In this document: piece after piece, positions 1 to 8,196 of the stretch
Position numbering within the stretch: the stretch's first letter is position 1
Layout of the letters: each line of letters starts with the position of its first letter
DNA from: Pseudomonadota bacterium
Lineage (GTDB): Bacteria; Pseudomonadota; Alphaproteobacteria; Rhizobiales; Xanthobacteraceae
NCBI GenBank assembly: GCA_023388935.1
Contig: JAEWFG010000170.1
Location: 1 to 64,000 of the forward strand
Direction: 5' to 3'
DNA length: 64,000 bases
Made by a program: the position numbers and the translations under genes
The notes under the pieces: generated by a model
What the model saw: the letters and a program-made list of their open reading frames with translations, nothing else
What the model was told of the DNA's origin: nothing
The model's database searches: none

Positions 1-408
1 GCCATCACCCGCAAGGACGGTGCCGGCATCGTCTCCGACATCGAGCGCATGTATGCCCACTTCCCGGTGTTGAAGCAGCGGCACACCCAGCAGGCCGGCA
101 CGCTCTCCGGCGGCGAGCAGCAGATGCTCGCGGTCGCCCGCGCCCTGATGCTGCGGCCGCGGCTGATGCTGCTGGACGAGCCCTCCTTCGGCCTCGCGCC
201 GCTGGTGGTGCGCGACCTGTTCGGCATCCTCGGCAAGATCAACCGCGAGGACAAGGTGTCGATCCTCGTCGTCGAGCAGAACGCCCAGCTCGCGCTCGAG
301 CTCGCCGACAAGGCCTATGTGATCGAGACCGGACGCATCGTGATGTCGGGCAACGCCAAGGACATCGCGAACAACGAAGAAATCCGCAAATCCTATCTGG
401 GTTACTGA
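1..408 (+). CDS. Liv-type ABC transporter ATP-binding protein (LivF family), 5'-truncated by window edge
   Basis: The reading frame is open from the first base, so the N-terminal part with Walker A lies outside the window. The visible 135 residues carry the ABC signature LSGGEQQ, then Walker B (LMLLDEPS) and the switch histidine-region equivalent VVEQNAQ, which is typical of LivF. The protein is a cytoplasmic ATPase that powers import by the two permeases encoded 12 bp downstream. The C-terminus (SYLGY) is the normal LivF ending. Family assignment is secure; the transported substrate is not known from sequence and could be branched-chain amino acids, amides or another small acid. Confidence 0.93.
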   Translation, partial: AITRKDGAGIVSDIERMYAHFPVLKQRHTQQAGTLSGGEQQMLAVARALMLRPRLMLLDEPSFGLAPLVVRDLFGILGKINREDKVSILVVEQNAQLALELADKAYVIETGRIVMSGNAKDIANNEEIRKSYLGY

Positions 409-420
409 GGAGCCGGCACG

Positions 421-1299
421 ATGGAGCTTTTCACCAACCAAGTCCTGGCTGGGATTGCCACCGGCGCGATCTATGCGTGCATGGCGCTGGCGGTGGTCAT
501 GATCTACCAGGCGATCGACCATCTCAACTTCGCGCAGGGCGAGATGGCGATGTTCTCGACCTTCATCTCCTGGCAGTTGATGCAGTGGGGCGTGCCCTAT
601 TGGGCCGCGTTCGTGATCACGCTGGCGCTCTCCTTCGTCGGCGGCATCGCGATCGAGCGTATCCTGTTCAAGCCGCTCGCAAAGGCGCCGGTGCTGACCA
701 ACGTCGCCGGCTTCATCGCGCTGTTCGCGATCATCAACTCCTCTGCCGGCCTGATCTGGGACTTCACCATCAAGCAGTATCCAACCCCGTTCGGCTCGGC
801 GCCGTTCCTGGGCAGCCAGCTGATCTCGACCCACCAGGCCGGCATGGTCGGCGTCACCGTGCTGCTGCTGCTTGGCTTGTATTTCTTCTTTCAGTACACA
901 CGGATCGGCCTTGCCATGCGGGCGGCCGCATCGGTGCCTGAATCAGCCCGGCTGGTCGGCATCAACACGAGCTGGATGATCGCGCTGGGCTGGGGCATGG
1001 CGACCGCGATCGGCGCGATCGCCGGCATGCTGATCGCTCCGGTCGTGTTCCTCGAGCCCAACATGATGGGCGGCGTGCTGATCTACGGCTTCGCCGCAGC
1101 GGTGCTCGGCGGACTGACCAGCCCGTTCGGCGCCGTGGTCGGCGGCTTCCTGGTCGGCATCTTCGAGAACCTCGCCGGAACCTACATCCCCGGCGTCGGC
1201 AATGAACTGAAACTCCCGATCGCGCTCGCGCTGATCATCTCCGTCCTGGTCGTCAAACCCGCCGGCCTGTTCGGCCGGCACATCGTCAAGCGAGTTTGA
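421..1299 (+). CDS. Liv-type ABC transporter permease (LivH family)
   Basis: A 292-residue, strongly hydrophobic inner-membrane protein of normal LivH length. The family signature NFAQGEMAMF follows the first membrane segment, and the C-terminal half holds the conserved glycine-rich loop AVLGGLTSPFGAVVGG. It starts at an ATG with GAGGAG a few bases upstream. It lies 12 bp behind the ATPase gene and its stop is 2 bp before the next ATG, so the three genes are almost certainly cotranscribed and translationally coupled. It forms the membrane pore with the LivM-type partner. Confidence 0.93.
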   Translation: MELFTNQVLAGIATGAIYACMALAVVMIYQAIDHLNFAQGEMAMFSTFISWQLMQWGVPYWAAFVITLALSFVGGIAIERILFKPLAKAPVLTNVAGFIALFAIINSSAGLIWDFTIKQYPTPFGSAPFLGSQLISTHQAGMVGVTVLLLLGLYFFFQYTRIGLAMRAAASVPESARLVGINTSWMIALGWGMATAIGAIAGMLIAPVVFLEPNMMGGVLIYGFAAAVLGGLTSPFGAVVGGFLVGIFENLAGTYIPGVGNELKLPIALALIISVLVVKPAGLFGRHIVKRV

Positions 1300-1301
1300 T
1301 C

Positions 1302-2321
1302 ATGAGCGCAGCAGAAGAAGTCGTCGCGGAAGGCCACGAGGCGGTCGAGGCAGTTCCCAAGCGAGCCATGACGCTGGGCACGGGCACCTCGCTGGTGGTG
1401 CTCGCCGCGCTGCTCATCGCCCCCGTCTTCGTCAAGAACTTCATCATCTTCCAGATGACGATGCTCCTGATCTACGGGCTCGCTGTGCTGGCGCTCAACA
1501 TCCTGACCGGCGGCTCGGGCCAGTTCTCGCTGGGCCAGAGCGCCTTCTATGCCGTCGGCGCCTATACGACGGCAGTGCTGATGGAGCAGTTCAACGTCAA
1601 CTACGCGCTGACACTGCCGATCTCGGGCATTGTCTGTTTCGCCTTCGGCTTCCTGTTCGGACAGCCCGCGCTGCGGCTCTCCGGCGTTTACCTCGCGCTT
1701 GCGACCTTCGCGCTCGCCACCGCGATGCCGCAGCTCCTCAAGCTGAACTTCCTGGAGCACTGGACCGGCGGCGTGCAGGGTCTCGTCGTCACCAAGCCGG
1801 ACGCACCGTTCGGGCTGCCGATGTCGCAGGACATGTGGCTCTACTACTTCACCCTCGTCGTGACGCTTGCGATCTACATCTTCTCGGTGAACCTGTTGCG
1901 CTCCCGCTCGGGGCGCGCCTTCATGGCGATCCGCGACAACGAGATCGCGGCTTCCGCCATGGGCGTCGACGTCGCGCTGTACAAGACGCTGGCCTTCGGC
2001 GTCTCGGCCGCCATCACCGGCATCGCCGGCTCGCTCGGCGCCATCGCGGTGCAGTTCGTCGCACCCGACAGCTACACCATCACGCTCGCGATCTCGCTGT
2101 TCCTCGGCATGGTCGTCGGCGGCGTGGGCTGGCTGCCCGGCTCGATCGTCGGCGCCGCCTTCATCATCTTCGTCCCGAACATCGCGGAAGGTATCTCCAA
2201 GGGCCTCTCCGGCGCTGTGTTCGGCGTGCTGCTGTTCCTCGTCATCTACCTCGTGCCGCATGGCGCAAGGCAGGTCGCTATCCTGGGCCAACAACTCGCC
2301 GGCAAGCTCAGGAAAAACTGA
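1302..2321 (+). CDS. Liv-type ABC transporter permease (LivM family)
   Basis: Second membrane subunit, 339 residues from the ATG at 1302. A TTG at 1296 overlapping the previous stop is possible but less likely. It has about ten predicted membrane segments and the LivM signature GQFSLGQSAFYAVGAYT. The N-terminus carries a short acidic soluble extension before the first membrane helix. It pairs with the upstream LivH-type subunit. The next gene, a binding protein, begins 44 bp later with its own ribosome site, so the operon runs on into the binding-protein array. Confidence 0.92.
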   Translation: MSAAEEVVAEGHEAVEAVPKRAMTLGTGTSLVVLAALLIAPVFVKNFIIFQMTMLLIYGLAVLALNILTGGSGQFSLGQSAFYAVGAYTTAVLMEQFNVNYALTLPISGIVCFAFGFLFGQPALRLSGVYLALATFALATAMPQLLKLNFLEHWTGGVQGLVVTKPDAPFGLPMSQDMWLYYFTLVVTLAIYIFSVNLLRSRSGRAFMAIRDNEIAASAMGVDVALYKTLAFGVSAAITGIAGSLGAIAVQFVAPDSYTITLAISLFLGMVVGGVGWLPGSIVGAAFIIFVPNIAEGISKGLSGAVFGVLLFLVIYLVPHGARQVAILGQQLAGKLRKN

Positions 2322-2364
2322 AAGTCGTTACAAAAGCCGTTATAAATCAAGGTAGGAGACCAAA

Positions 2365-3594
2365 TTGCTTTTCGGAAATGCCCTGCGAACCGCCGTACTC
2401 GCGACGGCGGTCACGACCATCGCGTCCACTGCAGCCCTCGCCCAGAAGAAATACGATACCGGCGCGTCCGATACCGAGATCAAGATCGGCAACATCATGC
2501 CGTACAGCGGTCCTGCGTCGGCCTATGGCATCATCGGCAAGACCGAAGAAGCCTACTTCAAGATGATCAACGACAAGGGCGGCATCAACGGCCGCAAGGT
2601 CAACTTCATCACCTATGACGACGCCTATTCGCCGCCGAAGGCAGTCGAGCAGGTCCGCAAGCTCGTCGAGAGCGACGAGGTGCTGGCCGTGTACAATCCG
2701 CTCGGGACGCCCTCGAACACCGCGATCCAGAAATACCTGAACGCCAAGAAGATCCCGCAGCTCTTCGTTGCCACCGGCGCCACCAAGTGGAACGACCCGA
2801 AGAACTTCCCCTGGACCATGGGCTGGCAGCCCTCCTACCAGAGCGAAGCGCAGATCTACGCGAAATGGCTGCTCAAGGAAAAGCCGAACGCCAAGATCGC
2901 GATCCTCTATCAGAACGACGATTTCGGCAAAGACTACCTCAAGGGCACCAAGGACGGACTCGGTGCCAAGGCCTCGTCCATGATCATCATGGAAGAGAGC
3001 TATGAGATTTCCGAACCGTCGATCGACGGCCACATCGTCAAGATCAAGGCCGCCAATCCCGACGTGCTGCTGATCTATACGACGCCGAAGTTCGCAGCCC
3101 AGACCATCAAGAAGACCGCCGAGCTCAGCTGGAAGCCGCTTCAGATCCTCACCAACGTGTCGATCTCGGTCGGCAGCGTGATGAAGCCGGCAGGCTTCGA
3201 AGCCTCGCAGGGCGTGCTGTCGGCGGCTTATGCCAAGGACTCCACCGACCCGCAGTGGAACAACGACCCCGGCATGAAGAGGTGGAACGAGTTCGTCGAC
3301 AAGTACATGCCGGGCGCCGACAAGACCGACACCGGCATGGTGTATGCCTATGGCGCAGCGTCGACGCTGGCCAAGGTCCTGGAGATGTGCGGTGACGATC
3401 TCACCCGCGCCAACCTCATGAAGCAGGCCGCTTCCTTGAAGGATTTTGCTCCGGACACCTTGCTGCCCGGCGTCAAGATCAACACCAGTGCAACCGACTT
3501 CGCCCCGATTTCGCAGCTTCAGATGCAGCGCTTCAAGGGTGAGAAGTGGGAACTCTTCGGCGAGATCATCAGCGGCGACGTCGCCTCCGAGTGA
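2365..3594 (+). CDS. Periplasmic substrate-binding protein of Liv-type ABC transporter, tandem copy 1 of 4
   Basis: A 409-residue type I periplasmic-binding protein (Peripla_BP_6/HAAT family). The TTG start at 2365 is preceded by GGTAGGAG at suitable spacing. A Sec signal peptide ends near ALA-QKKYD. Conserved mature motifs include NIMPYSGPAS, the ligand-pocket region around LFVATGATKWNDPK, and MCGDDLTR near the C-terminus. It sits 44 bp after the permease gene, so it is the most likely primary binding protein of this importer. The ligand cannot be read from sequence. Three close paralogues follow in the same orientation. Confidence 0.92.
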   Translation: MLFGNALRTAVLATAVTTIASTAALAQKKYDTGASDTEIKIGNIMPYSGPASAYGIIGKTEEAYFKMINDKGGINGRKVNFITYDDAYSPPKAVEQVRKLVESDEVLAVYNPLGTPSNTAIQKYLNAKKIPQLFVATGATKWNDPKNFPWTMGWQPSYQSEAQIYAKWLLKEKPNAKIAILYQNDDFGKDYLKGTKDGLGAKASSMIIMEESYEISEPSIDGHIVKIKAANPDVLLIYTTPKFAAQTIKKTAELSWKPLQILTNVSISVGSVMKPAGFEASQGVLSAAYAKDSTDPQWNNDPGMKRWNEFVDKYMPGADKTDTGMVYAYGAASTLAKVLEMCGDDLTRANLMKQAASLKDFAPDTLLPGVKINTSATDFAPISQLQMQRFKGEKWELFGEIISGDVASE

Positions 3595-3622
3595 CACGCT
3601 GACGTAATCGTCCAAGCCGATG

Positions 3623-3653
3623 AGCCCCCGCGGGCAACCGCGGGGGCTTTTTG
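3623..3653 (+). terminator. Rho-independent terminator-like hairpin after binding-protein copy 1
   Basis: An 11-bp perfect GC-rich stem (AGCCCCCGCGG / CCGCGGGGGCT) with a GCAA tetraloop is followed by a short T-run. It lies 28 bp after the stop of copy 1 and before copy 2. It may end the ATPase-permease-binding-protein transcript or lower read-through into the later copies. Confidence 0.85.
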
Positions 3654-3712
3654 TTGACGTCAGCCGTCAATCTTGTTCAATGCGGCGCCGATCCAACCGG
3701 GGTGGGAGAAAT

Positions 3713-4939
3713 ATGACTGCGGTTCGATTTCAGGTTGCAGCCCTTTCGGCTGCGCTCGCCTTGTGCACTGCGATGAGCAGCCCGGTATTGGCGCAAAAGA
3801 AATACGACAGCGGCGCTTCCGATACCGAGATCAAGCTCGGCAACATCATGCCCTATAGCGGCCCGGCCTCCGCATATGCCGTGATCGGCCAGACCGAGGA
3901 AGCCTATTTCAACAAGATCAATGCCGAGGGTGGCATCAACGGCCGCAAGATCAAGTTCATCTCCTATGACGATGCCTATTCGCCGCCGAAGACGGTGGAG
4001 CAGGCCCGCAAGCTCGTCGAGAGCGACGGGGTGCTGCTGATCTTCGGCTCGCTCGGCACCTCCACCAACAGCGCGATCCGCAAATACATGAACGAGAAGA
4101 AGGTGCCGCAATTGTTCGTGGCGAGCGGCGCCTCGAAATGGAACGATCCGAAGAACTTCCCCTGGACGATGGGCTGGCAGCCGAGCTACGCGAGCGAGGC
4201 GCGCATCTACGCCAAATACATCATGAAGGAGAAGCCGGACACGAAGATCGGCGTACTCTACCAGAACGACGATTTCGGCAAGGACTATCTGAAGGGGCTC
4301 AAGGACGGCCTCGGCGCCAAGGCCTCGATGATCGTGCTGGAGGAAGGCTACGACACCTCGGAGCCGGCCGTCGACGATCACGTCGCGAAGCTGAAGGCCG
4401 CGGGCGCTGACGTCTTCATCAGCATCACCACGCCGAAATTCGCCGCGCAGGCGATCAAGAAGGCCGCCGAGATCAACTGGCATCCGCTCCAAATCATCTC
4501 GAACGTCTCGGCCTCGGTCGGCGGCGTGATCGAACCGGCGGGCTTCGAGATCTCGCAAGGAATCCTGTCGGCCACTTACATCAAGGACGCCGCGGACCCG
4601 CAATGGAACGCCGATGACGGCATGAAGAAGTTCTACAACTTCATCGCGCAATACAGCCCGAAGGCCAACAAGCTCGATGCCGGCGTGGTGTTCGGCTATG
4701 CCGCCGCGCAGACCATGGTGAAAGTGCTGCAGATGTGCGGCGACGACCTCACCCGCGAGAACGTGATGAAGCAGGCCGCCAGCATGAAGGATTTCGAGCC
4801 CGATGCGCTGCTGCCCGGCATCACGATCAACACTGCGCCGGATAATTTCGCCCCGATCGAGCAGCTCCAGATGATGCGCTTCAAAGGCAGGAAATGGGAG
4901 CTGTTCGGCGACATCATCTCGAGCGATCTCGGCCACTAG
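3713..4939 (+). CDS. Periplasmic substrate-binding protein, tandem copy 2 of 4
   Basis: A 408-residue paralogue of the preceding protein. I chose the ATG at 3713, which has GTGGGAGA just upstream and opens directly into a Sec signal peptide ending at VLA-QKKYD; an upstream in-frame start at 3620 would run through the terminator. The core motifs match copy 1 (NIMPYSGPAS, SKWNDPKNFPWTMGWQPSY, MCGDDLTR), while pocket-proximal segments differ (for example FGSLGTSTNSA in place of YNPLGTPSNTA). That is consistent with a duplicated gene whose ligand range has drifted. It has no permease of its own nearby. Confidence 0.91.
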   Translation: MTAVRFQVAALSAALALCTAMSSPVLAQKKYDSGASDTEIKLGNIMPYSGPASAYAVIGQTEEAYFNKINAEGGINGRKIKFISYDDAYSPPKTVEQARKLVESDGVLLIFGSLGTSTNSAIRKYMNEKKVPQLFVASGASKWNDPKNFPWTMGWQPSYASEARIYAKYIMKEKPDTKIGVLYQNDDFGKDYLKGLKDGLGAKASMIVLEEGYDTSEPAVDDHVAKLKAAGADVFISITTPKFAAQAIKKAAEINWHPLQIISNVSASVGGVIEPAGFEISQGILSATYIKDAADPQWNADDGMKKFYNFIAQYSPKANKLDAGVVFGYAAAQTMVKVLQMCGDDLTRENVMKQAASMKDFEPDALLPGITINTAPDNFAPIEQLQMMRFKGRKWELFGDIISSDLGH

Positions 4940-5312
4940 GGCGCAGCGCGTCTCGCAATCAGAAATCGACCCGCGCGGCGGCGTCAACCTGCGCTGCTCC
5001 CATCTTGCAGCGGCGCCAATCTCGTGGCGCGGCAAAGAATCCATCGCCGCCTGAAAGGGTTGCTGCAAGGCAAGAGCTGAGCTCGCTGCGGCGGCATTGC
5101 CTTCGCCCATGGCTTCGTCAAGCCTGACAATGGCGCGGCGGCGCCTTCGACCTCGCTCAGCCCCATTCGACTAAAGGCGAGTTCTCGGTATCGCCTTCTC
5201 ACGGGCCCGTTCCTTGCTGGCGATCCGGGAAGAGCATTGAATGTGCGAGGAGCCGCAAAGAGCTCCCAATCAGCAAAAAGCGACACATTCAACCACATCA
5301 AGGGAGACCAAC
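4940..5312. other. 373-bp intergenic region between binding-protein copies 2 and 3
   Basis: No credible gene is visible; the open frames here are extensions or shadows of neighbours. It holds a short perfect inverted repeat (AAGGCGA at 5174-5180 with TCGCCTT at 5191-5197) that is not followed by a T-run. An AGGGAGA ribosome site lies at the right edge. Because it is longer than the other gaps in the array, it is the best candidate for an independent promoter for copy 3, but I see no confident -35/-10 pair. Confidence 0.5.
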
Positions 5313-6542
5313 ATGCATTGCATCCACGTGCGGGCGGCAGCATTTTCGGCGGCTCTCCTGCTGACTGCCACCGTGTCCACGGCAGCGCTTGCGCAGAAGA
5401 AATACGACCTCGGCGCAACCGATAACGAAATCAAGATCGGCAACATCATGCCGTACAGTGGACCGGCTTCCTCCTACAGCGTGATCGGCAAGACGGAAGC
5501 GGCCTACTTCAACAAGATCAACGCGGAAGGCGGCATCAACGGCCGCAAGATCAATTTCATCTCCTACGACGACGGCTACTCGCCGCCGAAGACCGTCGAG
5601 CAGGCGCGCAAGCTGGTCGAGAGCGATGAAGTCCTGTTCATCTTCAACTCGCTCGGCACGCCGCCGAACTCGGCGATCCAAAAATACATGAACTCCAAGA
5701 AGGTGCCGCAACTCTTCGTGGCGACCGGCGCCACCAAGTGGAACGATCCCAAGGATTTTCCGTGGACCATGGGCTGGCAGCCGAGCTACCAGAGCGAGAC
5801 GCAGATCTACGCGAAATACATCCTGAAGAACATGCCAAACGCCAGGATCGGTGTGCTCTACCAGAACGATGATTACGGGAAAGACTATCTGAAGGGCCTG
5901 AAGGACGGGCTGGGCTCCAAGGCCGCCGCGATGATCGTTGCGGAAGAGAGCTACGAGACGACCGAGCCGACCATCGACTCCCACATCGTCAACCTGAAAG
6001 CGTCCGGCGCCGACGTGTTCGTCAATCTATCGATACCGAAGTTCGCGGCACAGGCCATCAAGAAGGCCGCGGAAATCGAGTGGAAGCCGGTTCACTTCCT
6101 CAACCTCGTCAGTTCGTCGATCAGCGCCACGATCCACCCGGCAGGGTTCGAAAACGCTCAAGGCATCATCTCGGCTGCCTATCTGAAGGATCCGACGGAT
6201 CCGCAATGGAAGAATGATCCGGATATCAAGGCCTGGAATGCATTCCTCGACAAATACTATCGCGAAGCCGACCGCAGCGATGCCTTCGTGATCTATGGCT
6301 ACGCCGTCGCGCAAACCATGGTTCACGTGCTCAAGCAGTGCGGCGACGACCTGACGCGTGCGAACGTCATGAAGCAGGCGGCAAACATGCACGACTATGT
6401 GGTTGCGGGCCTGTTGCCCGGGGTGAAGATCAATACCAGCCCGACGGACTTTGCCCCGATTTCGCAGTTGCAGCTCCAGCGGCTCAAGGGCAACACCTGG
6501 GAGCTGTTCGGCGACGTGATCAGCAGCGACGTCGGTGGTTAA
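5313..6542 (+). CDS. Periplasmic substrate-binding protein, tandem copy 3 of 4
   Basis: A 409-residue paralogue. The ATG at 5313 follows AGGGAGAC and starts a Sec signal peptide ending at ALA-QKKYD; the longer upstream frame from 5241 has no ribosome site. It shares the array's fixed N-terminal motif EIKIGNIMPYSGP. It is the most divergent copy in the second lobe (VNLSIPKFAAQ, FLNLVSSSISATIHP) and ends KQCGDDLTR...DVISSDVGG. The changes concentrate where ligand contacts are expected in this fold, so altered specificity is plausible (inference). Confidence 0.91.
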   Translation: MHCIHVRAAAFSAALLLTATVSTAALAQKKYDLGATDNEIKIGNIMPYSGPASSYSVIGKTEAAYFNKINAEGGINGRKINFISYDDGYSPPKTVEQARKLVESDEVLFIFNSLGTPPNSAIQKYMNSKKVPQLFVATGATKWNDPKDFPWTMGWQPSYQSETQIYAKYILKNMPNARIGVLYQNDDYGKDYLKGLKDGLGSKAAAMIVAEESYETTEPTIDSHIVNLKASGADVFVNLSIPKFAAQAIKKAAEIEWKPVHFLNLVSSSISATIHPAGFENAQGIISAAYLKDPTDPQWKNDPDIKAWNAFLDKYYREADRSDAFVIYGYAVAQTMVHVLKQCGDDLTRANVMKQAANMHDYVVAGLLPGVKINTSPTDFAPISQLQLQRLKGNTWELFGDVISSDVGG

Positions 6543-6608
6543 CGGCGCCCTCGGCTGGGTGAAGGCTCCTGCGACCTCCGCCGCTCGGGCAAAAGCCTAC
6601 TAAAGGAG

Positions 6609-6642
6609 AAGCTCCTGCGACTTGGCCGCAGGGGCTTTTTCT
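6609..6642 (+). terminator. Terminator-like hairpin after binding-protein copy 3
   Basis: A stem AAGCTCCTGCG / CGCAGGGGCTT, perfect apart from one G-U pair, has a 7-nt loop and a T5 tract. It sits 67 bp after copy 3 and before copy 4, echoing the hairpin after copy 1. Confidence 0.8.
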
Positions 6643-6746
6643 TGAAGCCGTCAGACAAATCGTATTGAATTGCGCCGGCGTCGCCAAAAACAATCAAGAC
6701 AAGAAAAGGAAACGCAGACACACACCAAGAAAACAGGGAGATAGGA

Positions 6747-7976
6747 ATGCCCGCTGTCACCGGCAAGCTTGCGGCCGCGTCACTGGCGCTCGCGCTCATT
6801 GCAGCCTCGACCTCCACTGCCTCAGCCCAGAAGAAATACGATACCGGCGCGACCGACACCGAGATCAAGATCGGCAACATCATGCCCTATAGCGGACCGG
6901 CCTCCGCCTACGGCATCATCGGGCGGACCGAAGCCGCCTATTTCAAGAAGATCAACGACGAAGGCGGCATCAATGGCCGCAAGATCAACTTCGTTTCCTA
7001 TGACGACGCATACTCGCCGCCAAAGGCCGTGGAGCAGGCGCGCAAGCTGGTCGAGAGCGACGAAGTACTGCTCATCTTCAACTCGCTCGGCACGCCGTCG
7101 AACTCGGCGATCCACAAATACATGAACGCGAAGAAGGTGCCACAGCTCTTCGTCGCGACCGGCGCCACCAAGTGGAACGATCCCAAGGAATTCCCGTGGA
7201 CGATGGGCTGGCAACCCAACTATCAGAGTGAGACGCAGATCTACGCGAAGTGGCTGCTCAAGAACAAACCGGACGCCAAGATCGCCGTGCTCTACCAGAA
7301 CGACGATTACGGCAAGGACTATCTCAAGGGTCTGAAGGACGGCCTCGGCTCCAAGGCCGCCTCGATGATCGTCATGGAGGAGAGCTATGAGACCTCCGAG
7401 CCGACCATCGACAGCCACATCGTCAAGCTGAGGTCGACGGGCGCCGATGTCTTCATGAACATCACGACGCCGAAATTCGCGGCGCAGGCGATCAAGAAGG
7501 TCGCGGAGATCGGCTGGAAGCCGCTGCACTTCCTCAACAACGTCTCGGCCTCCGTCGGCAGCGTGATGAAACCCGCCGGCTTCGAGAACGGGCAGGACAT
7601 CATATCGGCGGACTATCTCAAGGACGTGTCGGATCCGGAATGGAACAACGATCCCGGCATGAAGGAGTTTCTCGCTTTCATGGGCAAATACTTCCCGGAA
7701 GGTGACAAGCTCGACAAGGGCACCATCGTCGGCTACGCGGTGGCGCAGACACTGGTCCAGGTGCTCAAGCAATGCGGTGACAATCTCACGCGCGAGAACG
7801 TCATGAAGCAGGCTGCAAATCTGAAGGACTTCCGCACGGAGGCGTTGCTGCCAGGCATCCAGATCAACACGTCTGCGACCGACTTTGCGCCGATCAGCCA
7901 GCTCCGGCTCGAGAAGTTCAAGGGCGAGCGCTGGGAACTGTTCGGCGACGTCATCAGCGCCGACGTCGGCGGCTAG
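6747..7976 (+). CDS. Periplasmic substrate-binding protein, tandem copy 4 of 4
   Basis: A 409-residue paralogue with an ATG at 6747 behind AGGGAGATAGGA. The signal peptide ends at ASA-QKKYD. It is closest in motif content to copies 1 and 3 (EIKIGNIMPYSGPAS, LFVATGATKWNDPKEF, KQCGDNLTR). The gene has its own leader of about 100 bp after a terminator-like hairpin, and it is followed by another terminator. It is therefore the last member of the array and may be transcribed alone. It presumably feeds the same Liv-type permease encoded at the left of the window. Confidence 0.91.
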   Translation: MPAVTGKLAAASLALALIAASTSTASAQKKYDTGATDTEIKIGNIMPYSGPASAYGIIGRTEAAYFKKINDEGGINGRKINFVSYDDAYSPPKAVEQARKLVESDEVLLIFNSLGTPSNSAIHKYMNAKKVPQLFVATGATKWNDPKEFPWTMGWQPNYQSETQIYAKWLLKNKPDAKIAVLYQNDDYGKDYLKGLKDGLGSKAASMIVMEESYETSEPTIDSHIVKLRSTGADVFMNITTPKFAAQAIKKVAEIGWKPLHFLNNVSASVGSVMKPAGFENGQDIISADYLKDVSDPEWNNDPGMKEFLAFMGKYFPEGDKLDKGTIVGYAVAQTLVQVLKQCGDNLTRENVMKQAANLKDFRTEALLPGIQINTSATDFAPISQLRLEKFKGERWELFGDVISADVGG

Positions 7977-7990
7977 CACGCGACGACAGC

Positions 7991-8024
7991 AAGCCCCCTG
8001 CGAGATGATCGCAGGGGGTTTTTG
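7991..8024 (+). terminator. Rho-independent terminator ending the binding-protein array
   Basis: A 10-bp stem CCCCCTGCGA / TCGCAGGGGG with a 5-nt loop is followed by a T-run, 17 bp after the stop of copy 4. This is a strong intrinsic terminator. Confidence 0.88.
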
Positions 8025-8148
8025 CTTGCGCGCCGATTGTGATCACGCGATTGCATATCAAATGATGGTAAAGCCCGCTTACGCTTTGGCGCATGATGCG
8101 GTAGGCATGTAACCGGCAGCGTTTGCCGCCAGTCTCTGCTGTCTGCCC

Positions 8149-8172
8149 AAGAAACTGCTCAAGAAACTGCTC
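8149..8172 (+). repeat. Two tandem copies of a 12-bp direct repeat before the glycerate kinase start
   Basis: AAGAAACTGCTC is repeated exactly at 8149-8160 and 8161-8172, followed by a degenerate third copy. It lies 25-48 bp upstream of the proposed ATG, in the untranslated leader. The repeat is a multiple of three and is in frame with the gene, but no start codon precedes it in that frame. Confidence 0.8.
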
Positions 8173-8196
8173 AAGAGTTTGCCGAAGGCCATCGTC

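Noticed and set aside
3677..5110. 477-codon minus-strand frame opposite binding-protein copy 2
   Set aside because: Mirror frames of the same composition appear opposite all four copies, which is expected from codon bias and not from coding.
8054..8063. CATATCAAAT identical to part of the right arm of the MarR dyad
   Set aside because: It is a half-site only, with no partner arm nearby, upstream of the unrelated glycerate kinase; chance is likely.
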